A stretch of 64,000 bases of DNA from Bretschneidera sinensis. Taxonomy: Eukaryota; Streptophyta; Magnoliopsida; Brassicales; Akaniaceae. A program made the translations under genes and the position numbers. Positions 10,191 to 20,333 of this stretch are shown here, one piece after another. The notes under the pieces were generated by a model, which saw only the letters and a program-made list of their open reading frames with translations, made no database searches and was not told the DNA's origin. The first letter of the stretch is position 1; every line of letters begins with the position of its first letter. The stretch covers positions 66,437,638 through 66,501,637 of the forward strand of contig CM043699.1 in NCBI GenBank assembly GCA_023935145.1, given 5' to 3'.

Positions 10191-10800
10191 TTCTATCTTA
10201 TGAAACTATGAGTGAGAGTGGTTTCCAATGGATCAATGTGATGGACCTGAAAAGCCTGCTCAACAAAACTTTGCATCATACATACATTAAAACATTTCAT
10301 ATCATCTTGGGGTAATTTTAATGCATCAAATATTTTGAATTCTATTTTCTCACCATTTACCTTCATACTTACGATACATTTTTTCACACAAATTTTTGTA
10401 TCAGTAGTTCTCATAAAGGGCCTTCCTAAGATGATGGGCAAAGGTAATAGCATAGGGCAATCTTCCATATCTAATACAATAAAATCAACAGGTAGAATAA
10501 ATTCACCTACCTTTACCAAGACATCCTCAAGAATACCTCTTGGTCTTTTAATGCTTCTGTCTGCCAGTTGCAAGGTGATGGAAGTCGGTTGAAGCTCCAC
10601 CAAACCTAGTGTTTCAAATACCGTGTATGGCAGCAAATTGACACCCGCTCCTAAATCCAGTAAGGCACGCTCAAACAGCTGGTCACCTATCCTGCAAGGA
10701 ATGATAAAAGTACCTAGATATTTTAGCTTTGGTGGTAGTTTTCTTAACAACACCGCACTTACCTCTTTAGTTAAAGCCATTGTCCCATGTTCCTGAAACT
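10191..10800 (-). pseudogene. AthA aspartic protease (minus copy)
   Basis: A 195-residue open stretch. ALLDLGAGVNLLPYTVFE contains the active-site Asp in the Asp-Leu-Gly-Ala form usual for Athila (rather than DSGA). LPIILGRPFMRT is the second conserved protease block. Downstream it passes through IKVNGEKIEF-like residues into the linker. The open frame begins within the gag-protease junction. Confidence 0.88.
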
Positions 10801-12620
10801 TCCTCTTATAAGTTCAACAATCTTTCAAAAATTTAGCATAAGCAGGTATTTGTTGAATTGCATCTAATAAAGGAATGTTTATTTCTACTTTCCGCAAAGT
10901 TTTAAAAATATCAAGTAGTTTACTTTCTTTCTTTGGCTTTACTAACCTTTGAAGGAAGGGTGGTGCATTCACCTTCTCTATTTCACTTACCTTTGATGCA
11001 AATGGTTTCTCTGGAGATGCTTATGCAGGCTCATCAGTTTATATGATCTTACCATTTCAGAGAGTTGTAATGGCCTTTAGTTGCTGGTGTCCTCCTGGAT
11101 TAAGTAGTGTTTGGGATAGGAGTTCACCTTGCTTTCTTCCACTCAGCTCTTTCGCAAATTGCCCCACTTGTACCTCTAGTCTTTGAGTGGCTTGTTCATG
11201 CTTTGCAATGGTTTGTCTTTACTCAGTCTGAAATTATCTTTCGTCTGCCATGAACTGATCTTGTGAAGTCATCAACTGTTGTTGCTGAGTTTCCAATTGC
11301 CTCACAAGACTCTCTAGGTCATTTTTCTTTTATTCAAGATCTGATTGGGAGTTCCTTTGCTGCCCTTGAAGGTTCAGGGCATTTTGATTGGTAGTCGATG
11401 AGCAATTGGGGTGGTTTCGCCATCCAAGATTGTAGGTATTTGCATATGGATTATTCTTGGGTGATAGTTATTTGGTCCCACATAGTTTGCTTGTTATGGA
11501 TCTGCAAATGAATACAAAGAACAAGTTTCAGTAGTATGATTAAAATGAAAACTTATAAAACATACCTAGAGTTGTGTAGCTTGTGGACTAGGTGAGATGT
11601 TCTGAGCAGTCATGGCTTTAACAAGCAGATCTAGCTTCTTTTCCACAACAGCTATCTGATTTAAGGATCCACCATTTAAGGTCACCTCATACATACCTTT
11701 GCTCTTAACTCCTTGTCTACCTCTAGAGGAGAATTGCTGGGTGTGCTCACTTAATGTCTCAAACAGCTCCATGGCTTCTTCACTGCTCTTTTCCATCAGC
11801 ACACCTCAACAACCTGAATCTATAATACCTTTATTTAGGTCACTCAGACATTCATAGAAAGCTTGTACCAGCACATCTTGAGGTAGATTGTGATGTGGAC
11901 ATTTGAGAAGCGGCTCATTGAAGTATCCCCATGCTTCAAAGAACAGGTCACCATCCTTTTGTTAGAAAGATTGAATCTCCTTCCTCATTTGTCTTGTCGA
12001 GAACTTCTTTAGGAACCTACTGGATAGCTTTTACCAATTATGGATAGACACTGTAGGCAATGAATTATACCACAACTTAGAATTATCTTTTAATGAAAAA
12101 AGGAAAAGAATTAACCTGATTCCCTCTTGATCTAGGCCCTAGATATGCTGGAACTTGCAGAGATCAAAGAATTCCTGAAGGTGCAAGTGTGGGTTCTCTA
12201 CAGGTGTACCCCTAAAATGAGTCAAAGCACTGAGTATCTGTAGGGATATATAATAATTGCCTTCTGTCTCAGGTTGGTAAGTGATGCATGAGGGTTGGTC
12301 GAGGTTCCGTTGAATGAAGGATTGCTTCATGGGTCTTCGCTCTGGTGATGGTTGGTTGTCAAGCTGTTCCGCTATTGGCGCTTCTCACTCGAATTCTTCT
12401 TCTACCTCTTCAATGTTGTCTCTAAGCCTTTGTCGAGTGGTCCGCTCAAGCCTTTTCTTCGAGCAGAAAGAAGGTTGGATTCCTGGATCGAAGCCCTTGC
12501 ATGAATTAGCCAAAATGCTTCAGTGCAGCAGTTTCAGTACTACTGTTCGGGTAGTCTCTGCCCCGAGTGCGCTCGATTGCACTAAGCACTACGCTCGATC
12601 ATAGTTCTAGAAATTGCTCT
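10801..12620 (-). pseudogene. AthA gag (minus copy), many stops
   Basis: Pieces at 12,330-12,139 (SALTHFRGTPVENPHLHLQE, DLCKFQHI) and 11,802-11,566 (SSEEAMELFETLSEHTQQF) match the plus copy at 18,221-18,829. The zinc knuckle near 11,510-11,555 reads CFIS in place of CAIC, so the second Cys ligand is lost. The part 10,801-11,560 is the Gln-rich spacer and protease junction. At 12,540-12,600 is a GCTCGATTGCAC/GCTCGATCATAG pair, the dispersed GATCGAGC motif, lying upstream of the gag frame. Confidence 0.82.
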
Positions 12621-12751
12621 ACTGCAAGCCTAAAACAAAAAAATAGCAAACACAAAACAAAGGAAATAAATTAGATATTTAAGGAAACTAAATAGAACAG
12701 AAAAAAAATAAAACTGAACGAAAAATAATTCTAAACATAAATTTAGTGCAA

Positions 12752-12769
12752 TCCCCGGCAACAGTGCCA
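12752..12769 (-). other. AthA primer-binding site (minus copy)
   Basis: Minus strand TGGCACTGTTGCCGGGGA, 16 of 18 bases identical to the tRNA-Asp type site at 5,494-5,511; both differences are transitions. It lies six bases from the LTR end at 12,776. Confidence 0.8.
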
Positions 12770-12775
12770 AAAACT

Positions 12776-14041
12776 TGTTGTACAGAAATCTACCTAAATT
12801 AATAAGTAAATAATTGAACGGTTTTACTTGCAAGTGAATAAGGTCAACTTAGTAGTATAGTGTGCAAAATGCGAAATCATCTCCACAGGGATTGGTAAAG
12901 TTCGATTTAAAATTAAATTCATAATATAAAATGATAGAAATAAGTATTGAGTTTGAATTGATAATGATAAAAACATAGGTCTATGATATCCACCAGTAAT
13001 CATATTTTCCCAATAAAACAATGTGCCAATGCTTTAGTCATATCACGAATACCTAATGTCGTCAACCTAAGGGCATGGTGTATACTCCTTAAGTTATTAA
13101 TTTCCCTAAGCTATGAGTTAGGCATGGTGTATACTCTAACTATTTTCTTTCTTTAAGGATTTAGCTTGGTGTATACTAAGTTGTTTTTTAAGAGAGCATA
13201 ATATCCGTGAAAATCGACAAACACACAAGATCTAGGGCATGTTATGTACTCCCAATTTCCCATGTTGATTAACCTAAGAATCCAGTGTGGATTTCTCTTT
13301 TTACTATTGTCAGACACATGACTCAATCATCCAAATTGATCTAACTAACTAATCCATACCACACGCATAAGTTGATTAGGCAAACACATATGAGGAATTC
13401 AATAAAACAGGTATTAATCAAGTTAAGAATCATAACACAGTTATCGCAAAGGCAACAATATTCATATATGGAAAAATATAATTAGGGCTTCAACTGAGCC
13501 CTACTAATAAGTTAGTTACACATGGTTTTGATGATAAACATCTTCATAATGTAAAATAAAGAGAAAAAAATAAACCTGAAGGTGCTACAGGGAAGAGTTG
13601 TTAATTTGTCTCTACAGTCTCCTTCTCTAAAACTCCGAACAAAAAGAAGATCTGGTTTCTATGTTTTACAGGCCTATTTATAAGGTTTAAGGACAATAGG
13701 AAACCCTAACTCATAAAACAAAACCCTAACCTTACTTTCCAAAATAGGTTTTGCCATTTTATTGCACGTGTGTGCTCGATCACACACTGATGCGGTCGAT
13801 CACAAGGTGCGCTCGAGCCTTCTTCTTGTGCGCACGAGTGCTGGTGCACTCGATCGCACTATGCACAGCTTCCAGTTCTTCTAGTTTTTGTTCTCCAAAC
13901 CAAATAATGCTGTCTTTTCTTCAAAAAACTAGGAAAACACAGAAAGCACATAAAAGATATAAAATAGCATGAAATATCACAACTATGAACATAAAAAATG
14001 TAAATTAAGGGGCTTAAATATGAATATTTAAGCATTTATCA
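12776..14041 (-). repeat. AthA 5' LTR (minus copy)
   Basis: 1,266 bp. On the minus strand it starts TGATAAATGCTTAAATATTC and ends …TCTGTACAACA, the same termini as the LTRs at 16,507 and 26,667. A TATAAATA box lies at 13,675-13,682 (minus). At 13,765-13,860 is a cluster of GATCGAGC/GCTCGATC motifs. The start terminus at 14,041 directly touches polypyrimidine array A. Confidence 0.93.
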
Positions 14042-16050
14042 CTTCTCCTTCGCGTTCTCCTTTTCCTTTCCATTCTCTTTCTCCTTCTCCTTCTCAATCT
14101 CTTACTCCTTCTCCTTCTCCTTCTCCTTCTTCTTTTTCTTCTTATTCTTCTCTTAGTTCTTCTTCTTATCATTCTTCTTCTTCTTCTCCTTCTTCTTCTC
14201 TTTCTTCTCTTTCTTCTCATTCTTCTTCTTCTTCTTCATCTACATCTTCTCCTTATCCTTCTCTTCCTTCTTCTCCTTCTTCTTCTTCTCATACTCCTTC
14301 ATCTTCTTCCTATTCTTCTTCTTCTTATTCTTTTTCTTCTTTTTCTCCTTCTGCTACTCTTTCTTTATCTCCTTCTCCTTCTCCTTCTTCTTCTTCTTCT
14401 TCTTCTACTACTACTACTTCTTATTCTTCACCTTCTTCTTCTTCTTCTTCTTTTTCTTCCTCACCTCATTGCCTTTCTTCTTCGTATCCTCTTCCTCCTT
14501 CTATTTCTTCTTCTACTTATTCTTTTTCTTCTTTTTCTTCTTCTTCTTCTTCTTCTTCTTCTTCTTTTTTCTTCTTCTTCTTCTTTTTCTTTTTCTTCTT
14601 CTTCTTCTTCTTATTCATTTTCTCCTTTTTCTTCTTCTTTTACTTATACTTATACTTCTTCTTCTTCTTTTCTTTCTTCTTATTCTCCTTCTCTTTCTCA
14701 TTCTCATTCTCATTCTTCGTTTCTTTCTTCTTATTCTCCTTCTCTTTCTCATTCTCCTTTTCCTTCTCCGTCGCTTACTCCTTCTCCTTCTCTATCCTCT
14801 TCTTCTTCTTCTTCCTTTTCTTTTTCTTCTTCTCCTCCTCCTCCCTCTTTTTTTCGTATCTTTCTTCTTCTCATTCTTCTTCTTCCCCTCTATCTTGTTC
14901 TTGTTCTTGTTCTTCTTCTCCTCCTTCTTTTCCTTCTTCATATCCGTCTTCTTCTCCTTCTCCTTCTTAATATCTGTCTTCTTCTCCTTCTCCTTCTTAT
15001 ACGTCTCCTTCTTCTTCTTCTCTTTATTCTCCTTTTTCTCCTTCTACTTCCTCTTCTCCTTCTTCTTCTCTTTCTCCTCCACCATTACCTTTTCTTTCTC
15101 TTTCTCTTTCTCCTTCTCTTTATCCTTCTCCTTCTTCTTCTTTCTTTTTCTTCTTATTCTTTATTATTTTTATCTTTTTTCTTCTTTTTCTTCTTCTTGT
15201 TCTTCTTCTTCTACTTCTTCTTCTGATTCTTATCCTTCTTCCGCTCCATCTTGTTCTTCTTCTTCCTTTTATTGTTCTTATTTTTCTCCTTCTTCTTCTT
15301 CTCCTTCTTCATATTCTCCTTCTTCTCCTTCTTCTTTTACTTTTTCTGCACCTTCTTGTCATTCTTCTCCTCCTTTTCATTCATCTTCTCCTTTTCCTTC
15401 TTATTTTCCTTCTTCTCTTTCTTCTACTCTTTCCTCTACTACTTCTACTTTGGCTTCTATTTATTCTTCTTCTTCTCATTCTTCTTCTTCTACTTCTTCT
15501 TATTCTTCTTATTCTTTTCTTTCTTCTTCTCCTTCTTTTTCCCTTTCTTCTTCGCCTTCTCCTTCTTATTCTTTATCTTCTTCTCCTTCTCTTTCTCCCT
15601 TTTCTTCTCTTTCTTCTTCTCCTTCTTCTTCTCCTCCTTCTTCTTCTCCTTCTTTTTCTCTTACTACTTCTTCTTCTTATTCTTCTTCTCATATTCCTTC
15701 TTCTTCTCCTTCTTTTTCTCTTACTACTTCTTCTTCTTATTCTTCTTCTCATATTCCTTTTTCTTTTTCTTCTCCTCCTCCACTTACTCTTCCTCTTCCT
15801 CCTTCTTCTTTCCCCCTACCTCTCATTTTTCTTATTTTTTTTGTCTTCTTCTGCTTCTCTCTCTTCTCCTTCTCCTTCTTTTTTTTCTTCTCCTTTTCCT
15901 TCTCCTTCTCCTCCTTCTTCTCCTTCTTCTTAATCTATTTCTTCTTGTTCTCCTTCTCCTCTTTCTTCTTCTCCTTCTTCTTCTCATTCTTTATCTTCTC
16001 CTTCTTCTTCTTATTGTTTTTGTTCTTTTTGTTCTTTTTGTTCTTTTTTT
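14042..16050. repeat. Polypyrimidine (CTT/CTC)n array A
   Basis: About 2.0 kb in which the plus strand is almost only C and T, based on CTT with CTC, TTT, ATT and CAT variants. It is not a pure microsatellite: it has higher-order duplications, for example a 60-bp unit repeated at 15,661 and 15,721 (TTACTACTTC…CATATTCC), and a repeated block near 14,684 and 14,729. Long open frames on the plus strand (Ser/Phe/Leu-rich) and on the minus strand (Arg/Lys-rich) are artefacts of the triplet period. The left edge is the AthA LTR terminus; the right edge is pararetrovirus RT sequence. Confidence 0.95.
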
Positions 16051-16506
16051 TTGGAATATTTTCATTTTTGTAAGAGATAAGACTAATCCATTTGTTTTGA
16101 TAATCTGAAAAAAAAAAAAAAAAAAACCTTAGATGTTTGAAATGTTGATCTATTGATTTTGAAAATATCAATAAATCATCAATATATAGAATACTGAACT
16201 TAGAATAATCATTGAAAATATCATTCATGATATTCTGGAATTTAGAAGGTGCATTTTTTTAGTCCAAATGGCATTACATTCCACTCATAATGACCGAAAG
16301 GAACATTGAAAGTTGTTTTGTATTTTTCTTTTTCTTCAATATGGACTTGCCAAAATCCATATTTTAGGTCAAATTTTGAAAATATTGAAGCATCATATAG
16401 TCTATTGAGAATGTCTCTTTTATTAGGTATTAGGTACCTTATCCATTGTAAAACCTTGTTCAAGGGTTTATAATTTATAAAAGTCTTGGGGCTCCCCTTT
16501 CAAGTT
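16050..16506 (-). pseudogene. EPRV reverse transcriptase, central part
   Basis: Minus-strand frames at 16,463-16,242 and 16,228-16,050 encode a caulimovirid-type RT: KFDLKYGFWQVHI (first catalytic Asp), FNVPFGHYEWNVMPFGLK, and LYIDDLLIFSKS with the YIDD active site. A run of 19 A (16,108-16,126) has expanded in a Lys/Phe codon region and breaks the frame. Homology ends at about 16,050, where array A begins, so the RT C-terminus and RNase H are missing. The upstream part of the same RT lies beyond the AthA insertion at 27,930 and higher. Confidence 0.85.
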
Positions 16507-17786
16507 TGATAAGTGCTTAAATATTCATATTTAAGCCCCTTAAATTATATTTATTAAGCTCTTTATTTTTATATTTTATTCTATTTTACTTCATTTTTGT
16601 GTTTTATATGTTTTTATAGGTTTTTGGAGAAAAAGATTGCATTTTGGAACTCAAAGGAACAAATCTGGAAAACCTGGAAGCAACCAAGGGCGATCGAGCA
16701 CAGGAAAGTGTGATCGAGCACACAAGCACTCGTGCGAACACATAGAAGGCTTGGGCGCAACCCTGTGCTCGAGTACAAAAGCATGGGATCGAGCGCACAC
16801 GTGCAATGAAACGGCAGAGCCAGTTTGGAAAGAATAGTTCAGGTCTTGTTTTCGAGATTAGGGTTTCGAAGTGTCCGTAGAACCTTATAAATAGGTCTGT
16901 AAAACACATAAACGATACTTTTGATCTTTTTTTCAGTTGTAAGCTTTGGAGATGAATTGATGACTCTTCTCCACAGTATTTTTTGGGTTTCTTCTTTTCT
17001 ACTTATTTTATGTTATGATGATGTTTAGCATAAGAACTATATGTAACTAACTTCTTAGTAAGGGCTTGATTGAAGCCCTAATTATGTTTACTTAATAATT
17101 CAGTATTGGCATCTTTGCGATATTTATGTTGTTATGCTTAATTTGATTAACGCCTGTTTTTATTTAAATCCCTCATATGTGTTTGCCTGATCAACTTATG
17201 CATGTGGTTTCGATTATTTAGTTGAATCAATTTGATTGACCGAGTCCTGGGTTTAACAATAGTAACAAAAGAAATCCACGCTGGATTCTTGGGCTAATCA
17301 ACATAGGAAACCGAGAGTATACACCATGCCTTAAGTCTCGTATGGTCATCGATTTCCACAGATCTTATGCTCTCTTAAGGAACAACTCAATAGACACCAT
17401 GTTGAATCCCTTAAGAGAGAAAAGAGTTAGAGTATATAGCATGCCTAACTCGATGCTTAGGGAAATCAATAGCTTAAGGAGCGGACCATGCCCTTAGGTT
17501 GACAAACTTTAGGTATTCATGACATATTTAAAGCATTGGCATATCGTTTTATTATGGTAGCATGATTGGTAGTGGATATCAAGTCCCTACGCCTTTATCA
17601 TTATCGATCCAAACTCAATATTTATTTCTATCATTTTATATTGTGAAACTGATTCTAAAACGAAATTCACCCATCCCTGTGGAGATGATCTCGCATTTGC
17701 ACACTATGCTACTATTGACCTTATGCACTTGCAAGAAAAACTGTTCAACTATTTGCTTATTAATTTAGGTATATATTTGCACAACA
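16507..17786 (+). repeat. AthA 5' LTR (plus copy)
   Basis: 1,280 bp, starting TGATAAGTGCTTAAATATTC and ending TTGCACAACA. TATAAATA box at 16,886-16,893. At 16,690-16,800 is a cluster of GATCGAGC-type motifs. The end is followed by AGTTTTTGG and the primer site. Confidence 0.95.
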
Positions 17787-17792
17787 AGTTTT

Positions 17793-17810
17793 TGGCACCA
17801 TTGTCGGGGA
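17793..17810 (+). other. AthA primer-binding site (plus copy)
   Basis: TGGCACCATTGTCGGGGA, 15 of 18 bases matching the tRNA-Asp type site at 5,494; all three differences are transitions (C/T or G/A), as expected from deamination of methylated cytosines. Confidence 0.82.
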
Positions 17811-18050
17811 TTGCGCTAAATTTCTTTTTAGGATTCTTTTTCATTCATTTTTATTTTTTCTACTCTGCTTTATTTTGTTTCTTCATAAACCTAATTTATT
17901 TTCATTTTCTGTTCTATTTTAGGTACTGCAGCTATTTCATTTGTGGCACTACGATCGAGCGCACTCCTTGGTGCGATCGAGTGCATTTGAGGTAGAGGCT
18001 ACCCGAGCAGCAACACTGAAATTGCTGCACCGAAGCAGTTTCGCTGATTT
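17811..18050 (+). other. AthA 5' untranslated leader with GATCGAGC motifs
   Basis: Noncoding leader between primer site and gag. It holds two adjacent copies of the dispersed motif (GATCGAGCGCACTCC and GCGATCGAGTGCATT at 17,953-17,988). No open frame of interest. Confidence 0.6.
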
Positions 18051-19540
18051 ATACAAGGGCTTCGATCCAAGAATCCCACTTATTTCCCCTCGATACAGAG
18101 CTTGAGCGGACCATTAGATAAAGGCTTAGAGACAATGTTGAGGAGGTAGTAGTTGAATTCGAGGGAGAAGCACCAATGGCGGAACAACTAGAAAACTAAC
18201 AACCACTTTAGCGAAGACCTATGAAGCAATCTTTCATCCCATGGAACCTTGACCAGCCATTATGCATTGCTTATCAATCAGAGGCTGAAGGCAATTATTA
18301 TATATCTCTGCAGATACTTAGTGCGTTAACTCACTTTAGGGGTACATCTGCTGAAGATTCACACTTTCACCTTCGGAGATTCTTTGATCTCTACAAGTTC
18401 TAGCATATCCGGGGCCTAGACCAAGAGGGAATCAGGTTAATTCTTTTCCCTTTTTCATTAAAAGATAATGCTAAACTATAGTACAATTCATTGCCTGCCA
18501 TTTTTATCCACACTTAGGAAGAGTTGGCCAGTAAGTTCCTAAGGAAGTTTTTCCCAGCTCAAAAGACAAGACAAGTGAGGAAGAAGATTCAATCTTTCCA
18601 ACAGAAGGATGGAGCCCTATTTTTTGAGGCATTGGGATATTTCAATGAGCTGCTATTCAAATGCCCACATCACAATCTACCTCAGGATGAACTGGTACAA
18701 GCTTTCTATGAAGGTTTGAGCGATACTAATAAAAGTATTGTGGATTCAGGTTGTGAAGGTGTGCTGATGGAAAAGAGCAGCGAAGAAGCCATGGAGCTAT
18801 TCGAGACATTAAGTGAGCACACCCAGTAATTCTCCTCTAGAGGTAGACAAGGAGTTAAGAGCAAAGGTATGTATAAGGTGAATCTGAATGGTGGATCCTC
18901 TAATCAGATAGCTGTAGTGTAGAGGAAACTAGATCTGCTTGTTAAAGCCATGATTGCTTAGAATGCCTCACCTAATCCACCAGTTACACCACTCCAGGTA
19001 TGTGCTATATGTTCTCATTTTGATCATAATACTGAGACATGTCCTTTATATTCATCTGCAGATCCAAAGCAAGTGAATTATGTGGGACCAAACAACTATC
19101 CACCAAAGAACAACCCATATGCAAACATGAACAAGCCATTCAAAGACTCGAAGTATAAATGGGCCAATTGGCTAAGGAACTGAGTGGTAGAAAGCAAGGT
19201 GAGCTTCCAGCTCAAACACTACCTAATCAAGGAGGGTACCAGCAACTGAAGGCTGTTACAGCTCTCAGAAATGGTAAGGTCATAGAAACCGATGAGTCTG
19301 CACAAGCATCTATAGAGAAACCATCTGCATCAAAGGTAAGTGAGATAGAGAATGTGAATGCACCACCCTTCCTGCAAAGGTTAGTAAAACAAAAAAAAAA
19401 AAAAAACTGCTTAATATGTTTGAAACTTTGCGGAAAGTAGAAATAAACATTCCTTAATTAGATGCAATTCAACAAATACCTGTTTATGCTAAATTTTTGA
19501 AAGATTATTGCACTCATAAGAGGAAGTTTTAGGAACATGA
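18051..19540 (+). pseudogene. AthA gag (plus copy)
   Basis: Pieces at 18,221-18,403, 18,524-18,829 and 19,159-19,440 make up an Athila Gag. Blocks: SALTHFRGTSAEDSHFHLR, LRKFFPAQKTRQVRKKIQSF, FNELLFKCPHHNLPQDELVQ, SSEEAMELFETLSEHTQ. A zinc knuckle CAICSHFDHNTETC near 19,000-19,042 keeps all four ligands. A run of 16 A at 19,391-19,406 breaks the frame before the protease. Stops at 18,404, 18,827 and 18,920 rule out translation. Gag of this type forms the virus-like particle. Confidence 0.87.
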
Positions 19541-20333
19541 GACAGTTGCTTTAACGGAAGAGGTAAGTTCTGTGCTATTAAGAAAACTACCACAAAAACT
19601 GAAAGATCTGGGTAGTTTTACTATTCCTTGCAAGATAGATGATCAACTATTTGAGTGAGCATTACTTGATTTAGGAGCGGGTGTTAATTTGCTGCCATAC
19701 ACAGTGTTTGAAACACTAGGTTTGGGGGAGCTTCAATTGACTTCCATCACTTTGCATTTGGCAAACAGAAGCATCAAAAGACCTAGAGGTATTCTTGAGG
19801 ATGTCCTGATAAAGGTAGGTGAGTTTATTTTACCTACTGATTTTATTGTGTTAGATATGGAAGAATGCCCTATGCCATTACCTCTGCCCATCATCTTAGG
19901 AAGACCCTTTATGAGAACTGCTGATACAAAGATTTGTATGAAAAAGGGTATAGTAAGTATAAAGGTAAATGGTGAGAAAATAGAGTTCAAAATATTTGAT
20001 GCATTAAAATTACCTCAAGACGATATGGAATACTTTAATGTATGTATAATGCAAAGTTTTGTTGAGCAAGCTTTTCAGGTCTATCATATTGATCCATTGG
20101 AGACTACCCTTACCCATGGCTTCACAAAATTGGATATTGAGCATGAACCTAAAGATGTTACTGATGACATCATCAAAGATGTGCACCTCCTTGAGACCTC
20201 TCCCAAACACCCAAGTAAGTATGCCCTTCTATTTGAATCTCTTGTACCTACTAATACTACTTTTCTCCCTTCTATTATCTAGGCACCAAACTTGGAATTG
20301 AAGTAGCTGCCAGAGCATTTAACTTATGCCTAT
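19541..20333 (+). pseudogene. AthA aspartic protease (plus copy)
   Basis: LLDLGAGVNLLPYTV carries the active-site Asp just upstream of the longest open stretch (19,689-20,282). LPIILGRPFMRTADTKI follows about 75 residues later. A TGA in the residues before the active site (about 19,656) breaks the frame. The region then enters the Athila-specific linker. Confidence 0.87.

Larger units (their letters stand above)
7463..14041 (-). mobile_element. Athila-type Ty3/gypsy element AthA (minus copy), 3' truncated
   Basis: On the minus strand: 5' LTR (14,041-12,776), tRNA-Asp primer site, gag, protease, RT, RNase H, integrase, cut at the integrase C-terminal tail at 7,463. The same family is complete at 16,507-27,924, and the order and sequence match along the whole length. 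The env-like region, 3' noncoding part and 3' LTR are missing. The left break shares AGGACCAG with the abutting copia fragment. The right (5' LTR) terminus abuts polypyrimidine array A exactly, so no duplication can be checked. Confidence 0.93.

Noticed and set aside
14469..16108. Open frames of 534 and 285 codons in array A, seemingly membrane-like Phe/Leu/Ser proteins
   Set aside because: Same artefact of CTT repeats; hydrophobicity follows from TTC/CTT codons.
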